Positions 1-5,945 of a DNA stretch of 9,545 nt are shown piece by piece. A program made the translations under genes and the position numbers. The notes below the pieces were generated by a model. It saw nothing but the letters and a program-made list of their open reading frames with translations. It searched no databases and was not told where the DNA came from. The DNA is from Hyphomicrobiales bacterium (GTDB taxonomy: Bacteria; Pseudomonadota; Alphaproteobacteria; Micropepsales; Micropepsaceae). The DNA lies in contig JAFIHO010000420.1 of NCBI GenBank assembly GCA_017849395.1, forward strand, positions 1-9,545. Reading direction: 5' to 3'. The stretch's first letter is position 1. Each line of letters opens with the position of its first letter.

Positions 1-1137
1 AACAAGAGTGGCGGGATGGTGGCTGCCAAAGGCAAGCTCATCACTGGCACCGCGCGTTGCGGGGAGTCCTCGGTCGCAGGGCATTGTTTCGTCGCGGCCT
101 ATGACGCCAACACCGGCGTGCAGGTTTGGAAGTTCCTCACCGTTGCCGACAAGGGCACACCTGGTGGTGACAGCTGGGACAATCTGCCAGACGCCGACAG
201 GGTTGGCGCGGATACCTGGATCGCGGGCACCTACGATCCGGCACTGAATCTTGTCTATTTTGGCACCGGCCAGGCCAAGGGCAAAAGCCGAGGTCTGCTC
301 AAGGGCGACGCGCTTTACACTAATTCCACCATCGCGCTCGATGTCGATACCGGAAAGTTGGCTTGGTATCACCAGGATACGCCCGACCGCGGCCTCGATC
401 TCGACGAAGTGTATGAGCGTGTGTTGGTCGATCATGGCGCCCAGAAGTCCCTCATCACGGTGGGGAAGAAGGGCATCATGTGGAAGCTCGACCGGACCAA
501 CGGGAAATTCCTCGATTACCGTCCCACCGTTTTCCAGAACGTAGTCACCAAGATCGACCGCAAGACGGGACGCAGCACGCTGCGTCCGGATATCGTCGCG
601 GCCACGGCCAGTGACACGGTGGCGTTCTGTCCCAGCCAGCAGGGAGGCCATGACTGGCCCGCGACCAGCTATGATCCCGACAATGACCTTATGATCCTGC
701 CCCTCGCACAGAGTTGCGTGATGTCAGGCAGTGGCGGCGGAAATTATGAGATGCCCGGTACGAACGGCAATATCGGCCGCATTTCCGCCTATGACGCCAA
801 GACCTTCAAGCCAGTCTGGACCTTCCAGCAGCGTGCTTCCTTCTTGACCAGCGTTATGACTACAGCGGGCGGCGTCGGTTTTGTCGGCGACTGGGATCGC
901 CGGGTGCGCGCTTTCGACGTCAAGACCGGCAAGACGCTTTGGGAGACCAGGCTGGGCACCACGGCGGCGGGTTATCCCACCACCTTTAGCGTGGACGGCG
1001 AACAGTTCGTGGCGATCCCCACCGGCTATAATGGTGGCAGTCCGCAGCAGCGCGCCACCATGCTGCTGTCCGGCGAACTTAATCGTCCGACCACCGGTCA
1101 TGCCGTCTATGTTTTCGCCTTGCCGAAAAATCGCTGA
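1..1137 (+). CDS. PQQ-dependent alcohol dehydrogenase-like quinoprotein, C-terminal part (5'-truncated)
   Basis: The reading frame is open from base 1 and ends at TGA 1135-1137 (378 residues in the window), so the start lies upstream; the ATG at 16 is internal. Visible propeller 'W-motifs' of the form A-x-D-x-x-T-G-K-x-x-W include AYDANTGVQVW, ALDVDTGKLAW and AFDVKTGKTLW. Family members of about 600 residues oxidise alcohols or related substrates in the periplasm using PQQ and a metal ion. Counting from the Met codon at 16, E17 (in CGESSVAGHC) aligns with the Glu metal ligand and Q86 (in GTGQ) sits where most members have Asn. D128 of GLDLDEV aligns with the catalytic Asp, with a second Asp at +2 as in lanthanide-type enzymes. 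KKG at 151-153 resembles the PQQ-contacting Lys region of Gcd. It ends VYVFALPKNR, so there is no C-terminal cytochrome c domain. It is a paralogue of the gene at 5946-7781. Substrate unknown. Confidence 0.9.
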   Translation, partial: NKSGGMVAAKGKLITGTARCGESSVAGHCFVAAYDANTGVQVWKFLTVADKGTPGGDSWDNLPDADRVGADTWIAGTYDPALNLVYFGTGQAKGKSRGLLKGDALYTNSTIALDVDTGKLAWYHQDTPDRGLDLDEVYERVLVDHGAQKSLITVGKKGIMWKLDRTNGKFLDYRPTVFQNVVTKIDRKTGRSTLRPDIVAATASDTVAFCPSQQGGHDWPATSYDPDNDLMILPLAQSCVMSGSGGGNYEMPGTNGNIGRISAYDAKTFKPVWTFQQRASFLTSVMTTAGGVGFVGDWDRRVRAFDVKTGKTLWETRLGTTAAGYPTTFSVDGEQFVAIPTGYNGGSPQQRATMLLSGELNRPTTGHAVYVFALPKNR

Positions 1138-1161
1138 TCAGGAGCTTTTTTAGCAGCAAGC

Positions 1162-1181
1162 CGCCCGGGTTTGTCCGGGTG
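1162..1181. terminator. GC-rich hairpin between convergent genes, possible weak terminator
   Basis: A 7-bp stem (1162-1168 with 1175-1181, one G-T wobble) closes a 6-base loop, 24 bp after the stop of the dehydrogenase. Neither strand has a proper T tract directly after the stem; the run of six T at 1146-1151 lies before it on the plus strand. A second small hairpin (GCGGC/GCCGC, 1202-1206 with 1213-1217) touches the stop codon of the minus-strand ORF. Between them they may separate the two convergent transcripts, but this is weak evidence. Confidence 0.3.
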
Positions 1182-1216
1182 CAAGGGTTCATTCTGTGGA
1201 TGCGGCGATTGGGCCG

Positions 1217-1414
1217 CTAATCCATTCCTAGGTCTTTGACAAAGGTCATATTGAGACCGATTTCTTCAGGGCTCACATTCATGATCTTTATCGTGCAATC
1301 CCGAATGCGCTCGAAAATGTTGTTTGGAGCGGCCTTTATCCCGATAAGCGCATATTCAGACAGGCCGAATTCCTGCTCGAAGGACATGACGAGTTCGACA
1401 GTATCAAGCCCCAT
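1217..1414 (-). CDS. Acyl-carrier-protein-like small ORF with permuted segment order, no phosphopantetheine Ser
   Basis: The ORF has 65 codons, ATG at 1414-1412 and TAG at 1219-1217. Its first third (LDTVELVMSFEQEFG, residues 3-17) matches the helix II region that follows the DSL motif of bacterial AcpP. Its last part (residues 33-65, from IFERIRDC to FVKDLGMD) matches helix I through the loop that precedes DSL. The halves of an ACP are therefore present in swapped order, joined by about 15 residues (18-32) in place of the usual helices III-IV. The serine that carries 4'-phosphopantetheine is absent: the protein begins M-G-L-D where D-S-L-D is expected, and the stop codon falls where the Ser codon would come. 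It follows the CHAP gene by 30 bases in the same frame. Base composition looks more AT-rich than its neighbours. It may be a relic of a broken tandem acpP duplication, or a true permuted ACP-like protein; it cannot be a conventional acyl carrier. Confidence 0.55.
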   Translation of the reverse strand: MGLDTVELVMSFEQEFGLSEYALIGIKAAPNNIFERIRDCTIKIMNVSPEEIGLNMTFVKDLGMD

Positions 1415-1444
1415 GGTATCCCCGTCCGGGATCGGTGAGGAAAC

Positions 1445-2251
1445 CTATTCGCGTGAAGCCTGGCGGAGCGGCGCTTTCACGATGAAGCCGCTGATCTTGT
1501 AGACGCGCGCGCCGAACTGTTTGGAGGGCACGTTCCAGACGCGCACCTGGCTCCAGTCATTGTTGGGGCTGACGTCCAGAACGGGGGTCGAATGATCGAT
1601 TTCGCCCTTGTTCATCCAGTTGGCTTGGTCGACGCGGATTTCACGCGCGGACACAATATGCGTCACGACCGCCACATGGCCCCGCTTCAGGCGCTTGCTG
1701 GCCGAAAACACCATCACCGATTCCGTCACCGGCTCTGCCACGCGGTCGAACAGGTTGCGGGCGCGGTCCCACCAGTATTTGGCGTCGCCGAACACCGGCA
1801 GGCCGGAACGGATGCGGGCATATTCGGCGCAGAAGAAGCGGCGGGGGCCCCGTTCGACCGAGGGTTCGGGCAGGGCGGCCACGACCGCAGGGGCAGTGGG
1901 GGCGAACTGGGACAGGTCCGCCTGGAATGCCATGTCCTTGACGGGGATGGAGACTTTCGGGGTCAGGGTATCCACCAGGCTGGCGGTCACCGGCATGCCT
2001 GCCGGAATCTCTTCCGCCACTGCCGGGGCTTCGGCCTGCGGCGCGGGCGCCCGCTTGTGGGCGATGCCGAGCTGCGTCCGCAGGTCGGTGACATGGCCCG
2101 GCAGCGCCTCGACATGGGTTTTAACCGTGTTCGCGACCCGGTCCAGGAAGGAGATGACCTCGTCGCCTGCCGCCGCATGCGCGGGGGAGGCGGCCAGCAT
2201 CACGGCAAGGAGCGGCGGCACCGCACGTCGAAGACAGAACAAGAAGTACAC
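1445..2251 (-). CDS. Secreted CHAP-domain cysteine amidase/peptidase-like protein
   Basis: 268 residues from a GTG start to TAG 1447-1445. Residues about 8-26 form a signal peptide (two Arg, a hydrophobic stretch, then AHA-A), placing the protein in the periplasm or outside. Residues 30-130 are Ala/Pro-rich with some helix and look like a spacer. The C-terminal half is a CHAP fold: C141 in FFCAEYAR is the likely nucleophile, H192 in RGHVAVV the likely base, and N211 in DQANW the third polar residue. CHAP enzymes cut peptide or amide bonds, usually in peptidoglycan, so a cell-wall remodelling role is plausible but not shown. No Shine-Dalgarno sequence precedes the GTG; an in-frame stop (TAA) lies four codons further upstream, so the start must be here or at an internal GTG (codon 11) or ATG (codon 18). 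Codon 18 would cut into the signal peptide. Confidence 0.8.
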   Translation of the reverse strand: MYFLFCLRRAVPPLLAVMLAASPAHAAAGDEVISFLDRVANTVKTHVEALPGHVTDLRTQLGIAHKRAPAPQAEAPAVAEEIPAGMPVTASLVDTLTPKVSIPVKDMAFQADLSQFAPTAPAVVAALPEPSVERGPRRFFCAEYARIRSGLPVFGDAKYWWDRARNLFDRVAEPVTESVMVFSASKRLKRGHVAVVTHIVSAREIRVDQANWMNKGEIDHSTPVLDVSPNNDWSQVRVWNVPSKQFGARVYKISGFIVKAPLRQASRE

Positions 2252-2255
2252 CCCA

Positions 2256-2285
2256 AATAGTGTTTATCTCGGCAGCTCTTCGGCT
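2256..2285 (-). promoter_or_regulatory. Possible promoter giving a near-leaderless CHAP mRNA
   Basis: On the minus strand a TTGTGT element is followed, after about 18 bases, by GATAAA (four of six matches to TATAAT). Transcription starting 6-8 bases further on would begin only a few bases before the GTG at 2251. That would fit the absence of a ribosome binding site. Both hexamers are imperfect, so this is a suggestion only. Confidence 0.2.
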
Positions 2286-2398
2286 GACACAATCTGAAAT
2301 AAAGCAAGAGTCTGCGGGGGTGCAAAGACGTTTAATTACAACGGGCTGTTGGCTTTTCGGCCACGGAAAAATCGCGGGAAAGCTGGGTTTTTGTCCCA

Positions 2399-2438
2399 TT
2401 GTTGCACATGAACCGGCCGTAATGCCGGACTGCAACGA
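2399..2438. repeat. Nested inverted repeat in the CHAP/peroxiredoxin intergenic region
   Basis: The outer arms TTGTTGCA (2399-2406) and TGCAACGA (2431-2438) pair over 8 bp with one wobble. Inside them CCGGC (2413-2417) pairs with GCCGG (2424-2428) around a 6-base loop. It lies between the peroxiredoxin terminator and the CHAP gene, in the more AT-rich part of this 257-bp gap, about 150 bp upstream of the CHAP start. It lacks a T tract and so does not look like a terminator. It may be an operator or a structured leader of the CHAP gene. Confidence 0.4.
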
Positions 2439-2457
2439 ACATTGTCCGCTGAAATGA

Positions 2458-2487
2458 AAGACCCGCCCGGGGTGCCGGACGGGTCTT
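2458..2487 (-). terminator. Rho-independent terminator after the peroxiredoxin gene
   Basis: A 13-bp stem (2458-2470 with 2475-2487, one G-T pair) closes a 4-base loop, 21 bases beyond the peroxiredoxin stop codon. On the minus strand it is followed by the T-rich TCATTTCA. On the plus strand six A residues (2494-2499) lie nearby, not T, so its direction fits the peroxiredoxin transcript. It suggests that peroxiredoxin and CHAP are separate transcription units. Confidence 0.8.
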
Positions 2488-2508
2488 CTGCACAAAAAAC
2501 AGCGCGGA

Positions 2509-3099
2509 CTATTTCTTCGACACGATCTCCAGCGATTTCTCGACATGGGCTTCCGGCGACAGCCCGTCGTCCTTGGAGGACAGGGTGGCGATGACCTTGC
2601 CGTTCGCCCCGATCACATAGGTGGTGCGTTCGATGAAGGCATGGCCGATATCGACGCCCCGCACATCCTTGGCGCCCTCGCGGGCCGCGCCGATGTTCAG
2701 ATTGTAGGAGGTCGCGATCTTGTGGTCCTGGTCGGAGGCGACGGGGAATTTTCCCGCGCAATAGGCCGGGTCGGCGGAGAATTCGTTCAGCCGCTGAATG
2801 CTGTCCGCGGACACGCCGATGATGGTGGTCTTGGCGGCGGCGAATTTGTCCGCGGCCTCGGCAAAGGCATGGGCCTCGATATCGCAGCCCTTGGTGTAGG
2901 CGGATGGATAGAAATAGACCACCACCGGTCCCTTCTTCAGCGCGTCCTTGAGGGTGAAGCCGAATTCCTTGCCCGCCAGCGAGGCACGGGCGGAGAAGTC
3001 GGGCGCGGCATCGCCGGGCTTGAGGGCGGCCCAGGCAGGGGCAAGAAGTGCGGGGGTGGCCAGCGCGACCAGGGCCAGGACGGGGAGCAGTTTCTTCAT
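2509..3099 (-). CDS. Exported peroxiredoxin (AhpC/TSA superfamily, Bcp/PrxQ-like)
   Basis: 196 residues, ATG 3099-3097, TAG 2511-2509; AGAGGA at 3107-3112 is a good ribosome binding site 7 bases upstream. Residues 1-24 are a Sec-type signal peptide (MKKLL, hydrophobic core, AWA-A), so the enzyme should act in the periplasm. The thioredoxin-like fold follows, with FYPSAYTKGC at 63-72: P65, T69 and C72 match the P-x3-T-x2-C peroxidatic motif. C114 is a candidate resolving cysteine and R158 matches the conserved Arg. Peroxiredoxins reduce H2O2 and organic peroxides through a cysteine sulfenic acid. Most Bcp/PrxQ proteins are cytoplasmic and about 150-160 residues long; the extra length here is mainly the signal peptide. 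A periplasmic reductant such as a DsbD/thioredoxin-like partner would be needed; none is seen here. It is followed by a strong terminator and preceded by a structured 282-bp region. Confidence 0.9.
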   Translation of the reverse strand: MKKLLPVLALVALATPALLAPAWAALKPGDAAPDFSARASLAGKEFGFTLKDALKKGPVVVYFYPSAYTKGCDIEAHAFAEAADKFAAAKTTIIGVSADSIQRLNEFSADPAYCAGKFPVASDQDHKIATSYNLNIGAAREGAKDVRGVDIGHAFIERTTYVIGANGKVIATLSSKDDGLSPEAHVEKSLEIVSKK

Positions 3100-3154
3100 C
3101 GCGGGATCCTCTTGCGGAATATGCGGCGGCGGGACGCTATCACGCCGCGCGGTG

Positions 3155-3172
3155 CCCGCCTATCGGGGCGGG
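3155..3172. repeat. Short GC hairpin in the peroxiredoxin 5' region
   Basis: CCCGCC (3155-3160) and GGCGGG (3167-3172) form a 6-bp perfect stem with a 6-base loop, about 55-70 bases upstream of the peroxiredoxin start. It could be part of the mRNA leader. In DNA this GC-rich such stems also occur by chance. Confidence 0.3.
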
Positions 3173-3202
3173 TAAGCCGGCCTGCCCAATTGAACCACCA
3201 AA

Positions 3203-3266
3203 AACGGATACCCCCTCCCTCGGTCTGGAGCTCCGGTTCTGTGCCGGTAGAAGGCGGCTATCCGTT
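3203..3266 (-). terminator. Branched terminator-like hairpin ending in five U
   Basis: On the minus strand AACGGATA (3266-3259) pairs with TATCCGTT (3210-3203), and the DNA continues as T to position 3200. The 48 bases enclosed hold a CCGG/CCGG hairpin with a 7-base loop (3247-3244 with 3236-3233) and C-rich against G-rich flanks. It may end transcripts that come from the histidine kinase gene or from a small RNA starting just after it. It is longer and less compact than a classical terminator. Confidence 0.45.
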
Positions 3267-3343
3267 CATGGGTCGCATGATGGCCCATGCAGGACAAGGT
3301 GGACAGGCTTCGCCGCCGAAAGCGGCCTAACCGCCAGTACCGT
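3203..3343 (-). ncRNA. Candidate structured small RNA or leader between kinase and peroxiredoxin
   Basis: No protein-coding signal is seen here, but on the minus strand there is ordered secondary structure. Elements are a GCCGC/GCGGC hairpin with a 5-base loop (3312-3326), an 8-bp stem with a 7-base loop (3267-3274 with 3282-3289, one wobble), and the AACGGATA/TATCCGTT stem ending in T5. In addition GGTA-x2-GGCGG (3341-3331) can pair with CCGCC-x3-TACC (3257-3246), which crosses the last stem. The RNA would thus have either a pseudoknot or two alternative folds. A possible promoter is TTGTCC (3376-3371) and TATTTT (3355-3350), spaced 15 bases, just after the kinase stop. I recognise no Rfam family. 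Alternatives are a kinase 3' UTR or a peroxiredoxin leader. Confidence 0.35.
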
Positions 3344-3381
3344 CAGCGGAAAATAAAGCTCGCAGGGTGTGGACAAGGCCG

Positions 3382-5343
3382 TCAGGCGGCGATGCGCTGC
3401 CCGCACACCAGTGGCAATTCGACGGACACGGTCGTGCCGGAGCCTTCCTCGCTGTCGATATGCAGGCGGCCGCCATGCCGCTCCGCAAGGGATTTCACCA
3501 GTGCCAGGCCCAGGCCCGAACCCTCGCGCGCGCGCATCGGGTCGGTGATGGCCTGTTCGAAAGCCTGGCCGATGCGCGCCAGCGTGTTTCGGGGGATGCC
3601 GATGCCGGTGTCATGCACCGTCAGGCGCAGCCTCCCCTGGAGGGCTTCGATCCGCAGCGACACCGTCCCGCCCGCGGGAGTGAATTTCACCGCGTTGGAC
3701 AGAAGGTTCAGCAGTATCTGTTTCACCGAGCGGGGGTCGGCGATGAGGACCGGAAGTCCCGCCGGAACGCTGGAAACCAGCGTGATGCCGTTGTCCTCCG
3801 CCCGGCGGCGTATCAGGTCCAGGCAGTATTCGACCGACCCGGCCAGGTCGATGGGCTGCGGGTCCAGGACGAACTTGCCTGCCTCGATCTTCGACATGTC
3901 GAGGATGTCGGTAATCAGGCTCAACAGGTGGTGGCCGGATTCATGGATAAGGCCGGTATATTCCTCGTAGCGGGAATGCATCGGCCCGAACAGCCTGGAA
4001 CGCATCGTGTCGGAGAAGCCGATGATGGCGTTCAGCGGCGTGCGCAATTCGTGGCTCATATTGGCGAGGAATTCGGACTTGACCCGGCTGGCGGCTTCCG
4101 CCGCCTCCTTGGCGGCGAGATTTTCCAGCAATTCGGATTTGAGTTTTTCCCGCTCCAGCGTCGCGTCCCGAAACAGGCTGATGGTGCGCGCGAACTGGCC
4201 GAATTCGTCCCGCCGGTCCTGCATGGGGATCACATGCTGCATGTCGCCGTCGATCACCGCCTCCATGGCGCGCGTGAGGGTCCGCAGCGGCCTGATCACG
4301 CGCTTGAAAATCAGCAGGATGGCGATGGCGGCGACGGCGATGGCGACGAAGAGGAAGAACAGCGCGGTGGCGAAACGCCGTTCCGCCTGACTTGCCTGTT
4401 CCCGCAGATGGCCTTTGGCCAGGTCGAAGGCGGTGCGCGAAACATTGGTGATCGCGGTCAGGGCCCGGCTCGACTGCGTCAGCCAGGCCGCGGGCGACCG
4501 GGAATGCTCTTCCCCCCTGTCCAGCCGCCTGAGAATGGCGTCATGCTCGGCCTTCTGCTCGACGAAATAGATATTGTCGGCTTCCCGTACCGCGTTCCGC
4601 AGGGCTGGGGGAAACTGCGGGTTGCCCGCGGCGCCCCGGATGACGCTCCAGGGCGAGGCGGCCGCCACCTTCATTTCCGCGAACAGGATATGATCCTTTT
4701 CACTCAGCGGCGTGCCGCGCTGGATGGCGTCCGCCATCATGGCGCGGTCATCTCCGGCCTGCTGGCGCACGGCCATGGCGATGTTGCCGGCCTTCATCAT
4801 CTCGTCGATGAAGGAATCGATTCCGGACAATTGCAGGGACAGCGCGACGATCTCGCTTTCGACTGCGTTGATCAGGTCGCTGGCCGCTGCCGTCATGTTC
4901 GCCTGGGTTTTCGGCCGCTGCCGGGGAGGCAGGCGCAGCGTATCCAGTATCCTGCCATGCTCGGCTTCATAGCGCTTTTGCAAGTGCGCCAGTTGCCGGA
5001 TCTTTGTCTGGGCCGCTCGCCCCGTCTCGATTTTCAGGAGCGCGGCCAGCCCGGCCAGCGCCGCCTTGCTGCGCTCATGATGCCGGGCAAGTTGTTCCAG
5101 CCCGGCGTCGTCGACGGGACCGTCCAGGCGGCGCGCCATGCCCACGGCGCCGCGCTCATCGCGCAGATGCTCGTCCGCCAGGACGAATTGCTGGGCCACG
5201 CTTGCGATGGACAATTTGTGGATGGCGTCTTTGCGGCTTTCGAACTGCTGACTGGCGGCAGCGGTGAACAACGTCACCAGCATCGCCAGCAGAACGCCGG
5301 TGCAGACGGACAGGACAATGCTTACCGACCGGAGCTTTTTCAC
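3382..5343 (-). CDS. Membrane sensor histidine kinase with long helical periplasmic sensor and HAMP
   Basis: 653 residues from GTG 5343-5341 to TGA 3384-3382; only a weak G-rich stretch precedes the start, but the N-terminus (MKKLRSVSIVLSV) is a natural first membrane segment. TM1 is about 8-30; a periplasmic helical region of about 290 residues follows; TM2 is 325-346; HAMP about 347-400; a coiled linker runs 396-420. The HisKA domain has the phosphoacceptor H431 in SHELRTP. The ATPase domain has the N box with N546 and N550, G1 DTGIGI at 578-583, an F box near F595, and G2 GSGLGL at 608-613. All catalytic motifs are intact. The core wording (GFSDTMRSRLFGP, then LLSLITDILDMSKIEAGK) is typical of alphaproteobacterial PleC/DivJ-like kinases. 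DERGAVGMA (62-70) resembles the ERG motif of nitrate/nitrite-sensing (NIT) domains, a tentative match. No response regulator adjoins it, so it looks orphan in this window. Confidence 0.93.
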   Translation of the reverse strand: MKKLRSVSIVLSVCTGVLLAMLVTLFTAAASQQFESRKDAIHKLSIASVAQQFVLADEHLRDERGAVGMARRLDGPVDDAGLEQLARHHERSKAALAGLAALLKIETGRAAQTKIRQLAHLQKRYEAEHGRILDTLRLPPRQRPKTQANMTAAASDLINAVESEIVALSLQLSGIDSFIDEMMKAGNIAMAVRQQAGDDRAMMADAIQRGTPLSEKDHILFAEMKVAAASPWSVIRGAAGNPQFPPALRNAVREADNIYFVEQKAEHDAILRRLDRGEEHSRSPAAWLTQSSRALTAITNVSRTAFDLAKGHLREQASQAERRFATALFFLFVAIAVAAIAILLIFKRVIRPLRTLTRAMEAVIDGDMQHVIPMQDRRDEFGQFARTISLFRDATLEREKLKSELLENLAAKEAAEAASRVKSEFLANMSHELRTPLNAIIGFSDTMRSRLFGPMHSRYEEYTGLIHESGHHLLSLITDILDMSKIEAGKFVLDPQPIDLAGSVEYCLDLIRRRAEDNGITLVSSVPAGLPVLIADPRSVKQILLNLLSNAVKFTPAGGTVSLRIEALQGRLRLTVHDTGIGIPRNTLARIGQAFEQAITDPMRAREGSGLGLALVKSLAERHGGRLHIDSEEGSGTTVSVELPLVCGQRIAA

Positions 5344-5473
5344 CCCGCACCCCCAGGAAGCTTTCCCAAAACCTTAGCGACGCCGGGGTTATGGAAGTGC
5401 TAACCACGGGCGTGCCGGTCAGGGTTAGTTTTTGGTGAAACGTCCTGTCTTCCGTCTCGTTGGCGGGCGGGTC

Positions 5474-5501
5474 TTTGCCGTCGGATCTTCGGTGTTAGTA
5501 T
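5474..5501 (+). promoter_or_regulatory. Possible promoter of the DUF1428 gene
   Basis: TTTGCC (5474-5479) and TAGTAT (5496-5501) are spaced by 16 bases and lie 45 bases upstream of the DUF1428 start. Both hexamers match the sigma-70-like consensus only in part. No better pair was seen in the 203-bp divergent gap, and no convincing kinase promoter was found on the other strand. Confidence 0.25.
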
Positions 5502-5546
5502 CGCGGAAACCGCCAGAGCGCCGCCGTGTCGGAAGGAGCCTGAACC

Positions 5547-5903
5547 ATGTATGTCGCGGGTCTTGTGATTCCTGTCCCTGAAGATCGCATGGAGGCCTAT
5601 CGCCTCTGGGCCGAGAATGGCGCGAAGATTTTCCGGGACTATGGCTGTCTGGAGATCGTCGAGTGCTGGGAGGATTTCGTGCCCGACGGCAAGCAGACAG
5701 ATTTCCGCCGCGCCGTCGCGGCGCAGCCGGGCGAGAAGATCGTGTTCACCTGGCAGGTCTGGCCCGACAAGGAAAGTTTCTGGGCCGCGGAAGAAGCGAT
5801 GCATAAGGATGCGCGCATGGACAATGCGGGCGAGCCACCCTTCGATGCGCGGCGGTTGATCCTGGGGTGTTTTTCGCCGGTGTTCGCGATGGGACGGGAA
5901 TGA
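5547..5903 (+). CDS. DUF1428 (YbaA-like) family protein
   Basis: 118 residues, ATG 5547 to TGA 5901-5903, close to the length of E. coli YbaA. AAGGAG at 5533-5538 is a strong ribosome binding site 8 bases before the ATG. The start MYVAGLVIPVP, then EAYRLWAENGAKIFRDYG, CLEIVECWED, FRRAVAAQPGEKIVFTW and PFDARRLILGCF follow the family pattern. The fold is expected to be an alpha/beta dimeric barrel; the protein should be cytoplasmic, as there is no signal peptide. The function of the family is not established. It stands alone as a monocistronic gene, divergent from the kinase and convergent with a PQQ dehydrogenase. Confidence 0.88.
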   Translation: MYVAGLVIPVPEDRMEAYRLWAENGAKIFRDYGCLEIVECWEDFVPDGKQTDFRRAVAAQPGEKIVFTWQVWPDKESFWAAEEAMHKDARMDNAGEPPFDARRLILGCFSPVFAMGRE

Positions 5904-5911
5904 ACCGTCTT

Positions 5912-5937
5912 GTCATGCCCGCTTTCGCGGGCATGAC
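5912..5937. terminator. Perfect 11-bp hairpin between convergent genes, REP-like
   Basis: GTCATGCCCGC (5912-5922) and GCGGGCATGAC (5927-5937) pair perfectly around the loop TTTC. The hairpin fills nearly the whole 42-bp gap between two convergent stop codons, so it probably acts as a bidirectional terminator. Its wording (GCCCGC-TTTC-GCGGGC with flanking TCATG) is that of the dispersed REP-like palindromes found near gene ends in many proteobacteria. No U tract follows on either strand. Confidence 0.65.
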
Positions 5938-5945
5938 TGCGGATG

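Noticed and set aside
1592..2297. Two plus-strand open frames opposite the CHAP gene
   Set aside because: No family resemblance or ribosome binding site; the minus-strand CHAP frame has a signal peptide and catalytic motifs.
3292..3378. Direct repeat GGACAAGG at 3292 and 3371
   Set aside because: Only 8 bases long with two copies; expected by chance.
3100..3381. A tRNA, SRP RNA, RNase P RNA, 6S RNA or common riboswitch in the kinase/peroxiredoxin gap
   Set aside because: I looked for their conserved cores (T-arm, SRP tetraloop region, RNase P conserved blocks, B12, TPP, FMN and SAM boxes) and saw none, so only an unassigned candidate RNA is reported.
3367..5403. A 678-codon open frame on the plus strand covering the whole kinase gene in antisense
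   Set aside because: Its product is an unbalanced Arg/Gly/Gln/His-rich string with no recognisable domain, while the opposite strand encodes an intact kinase with all motifs. Long antisense frames are expected in GC-rich coding DNA.
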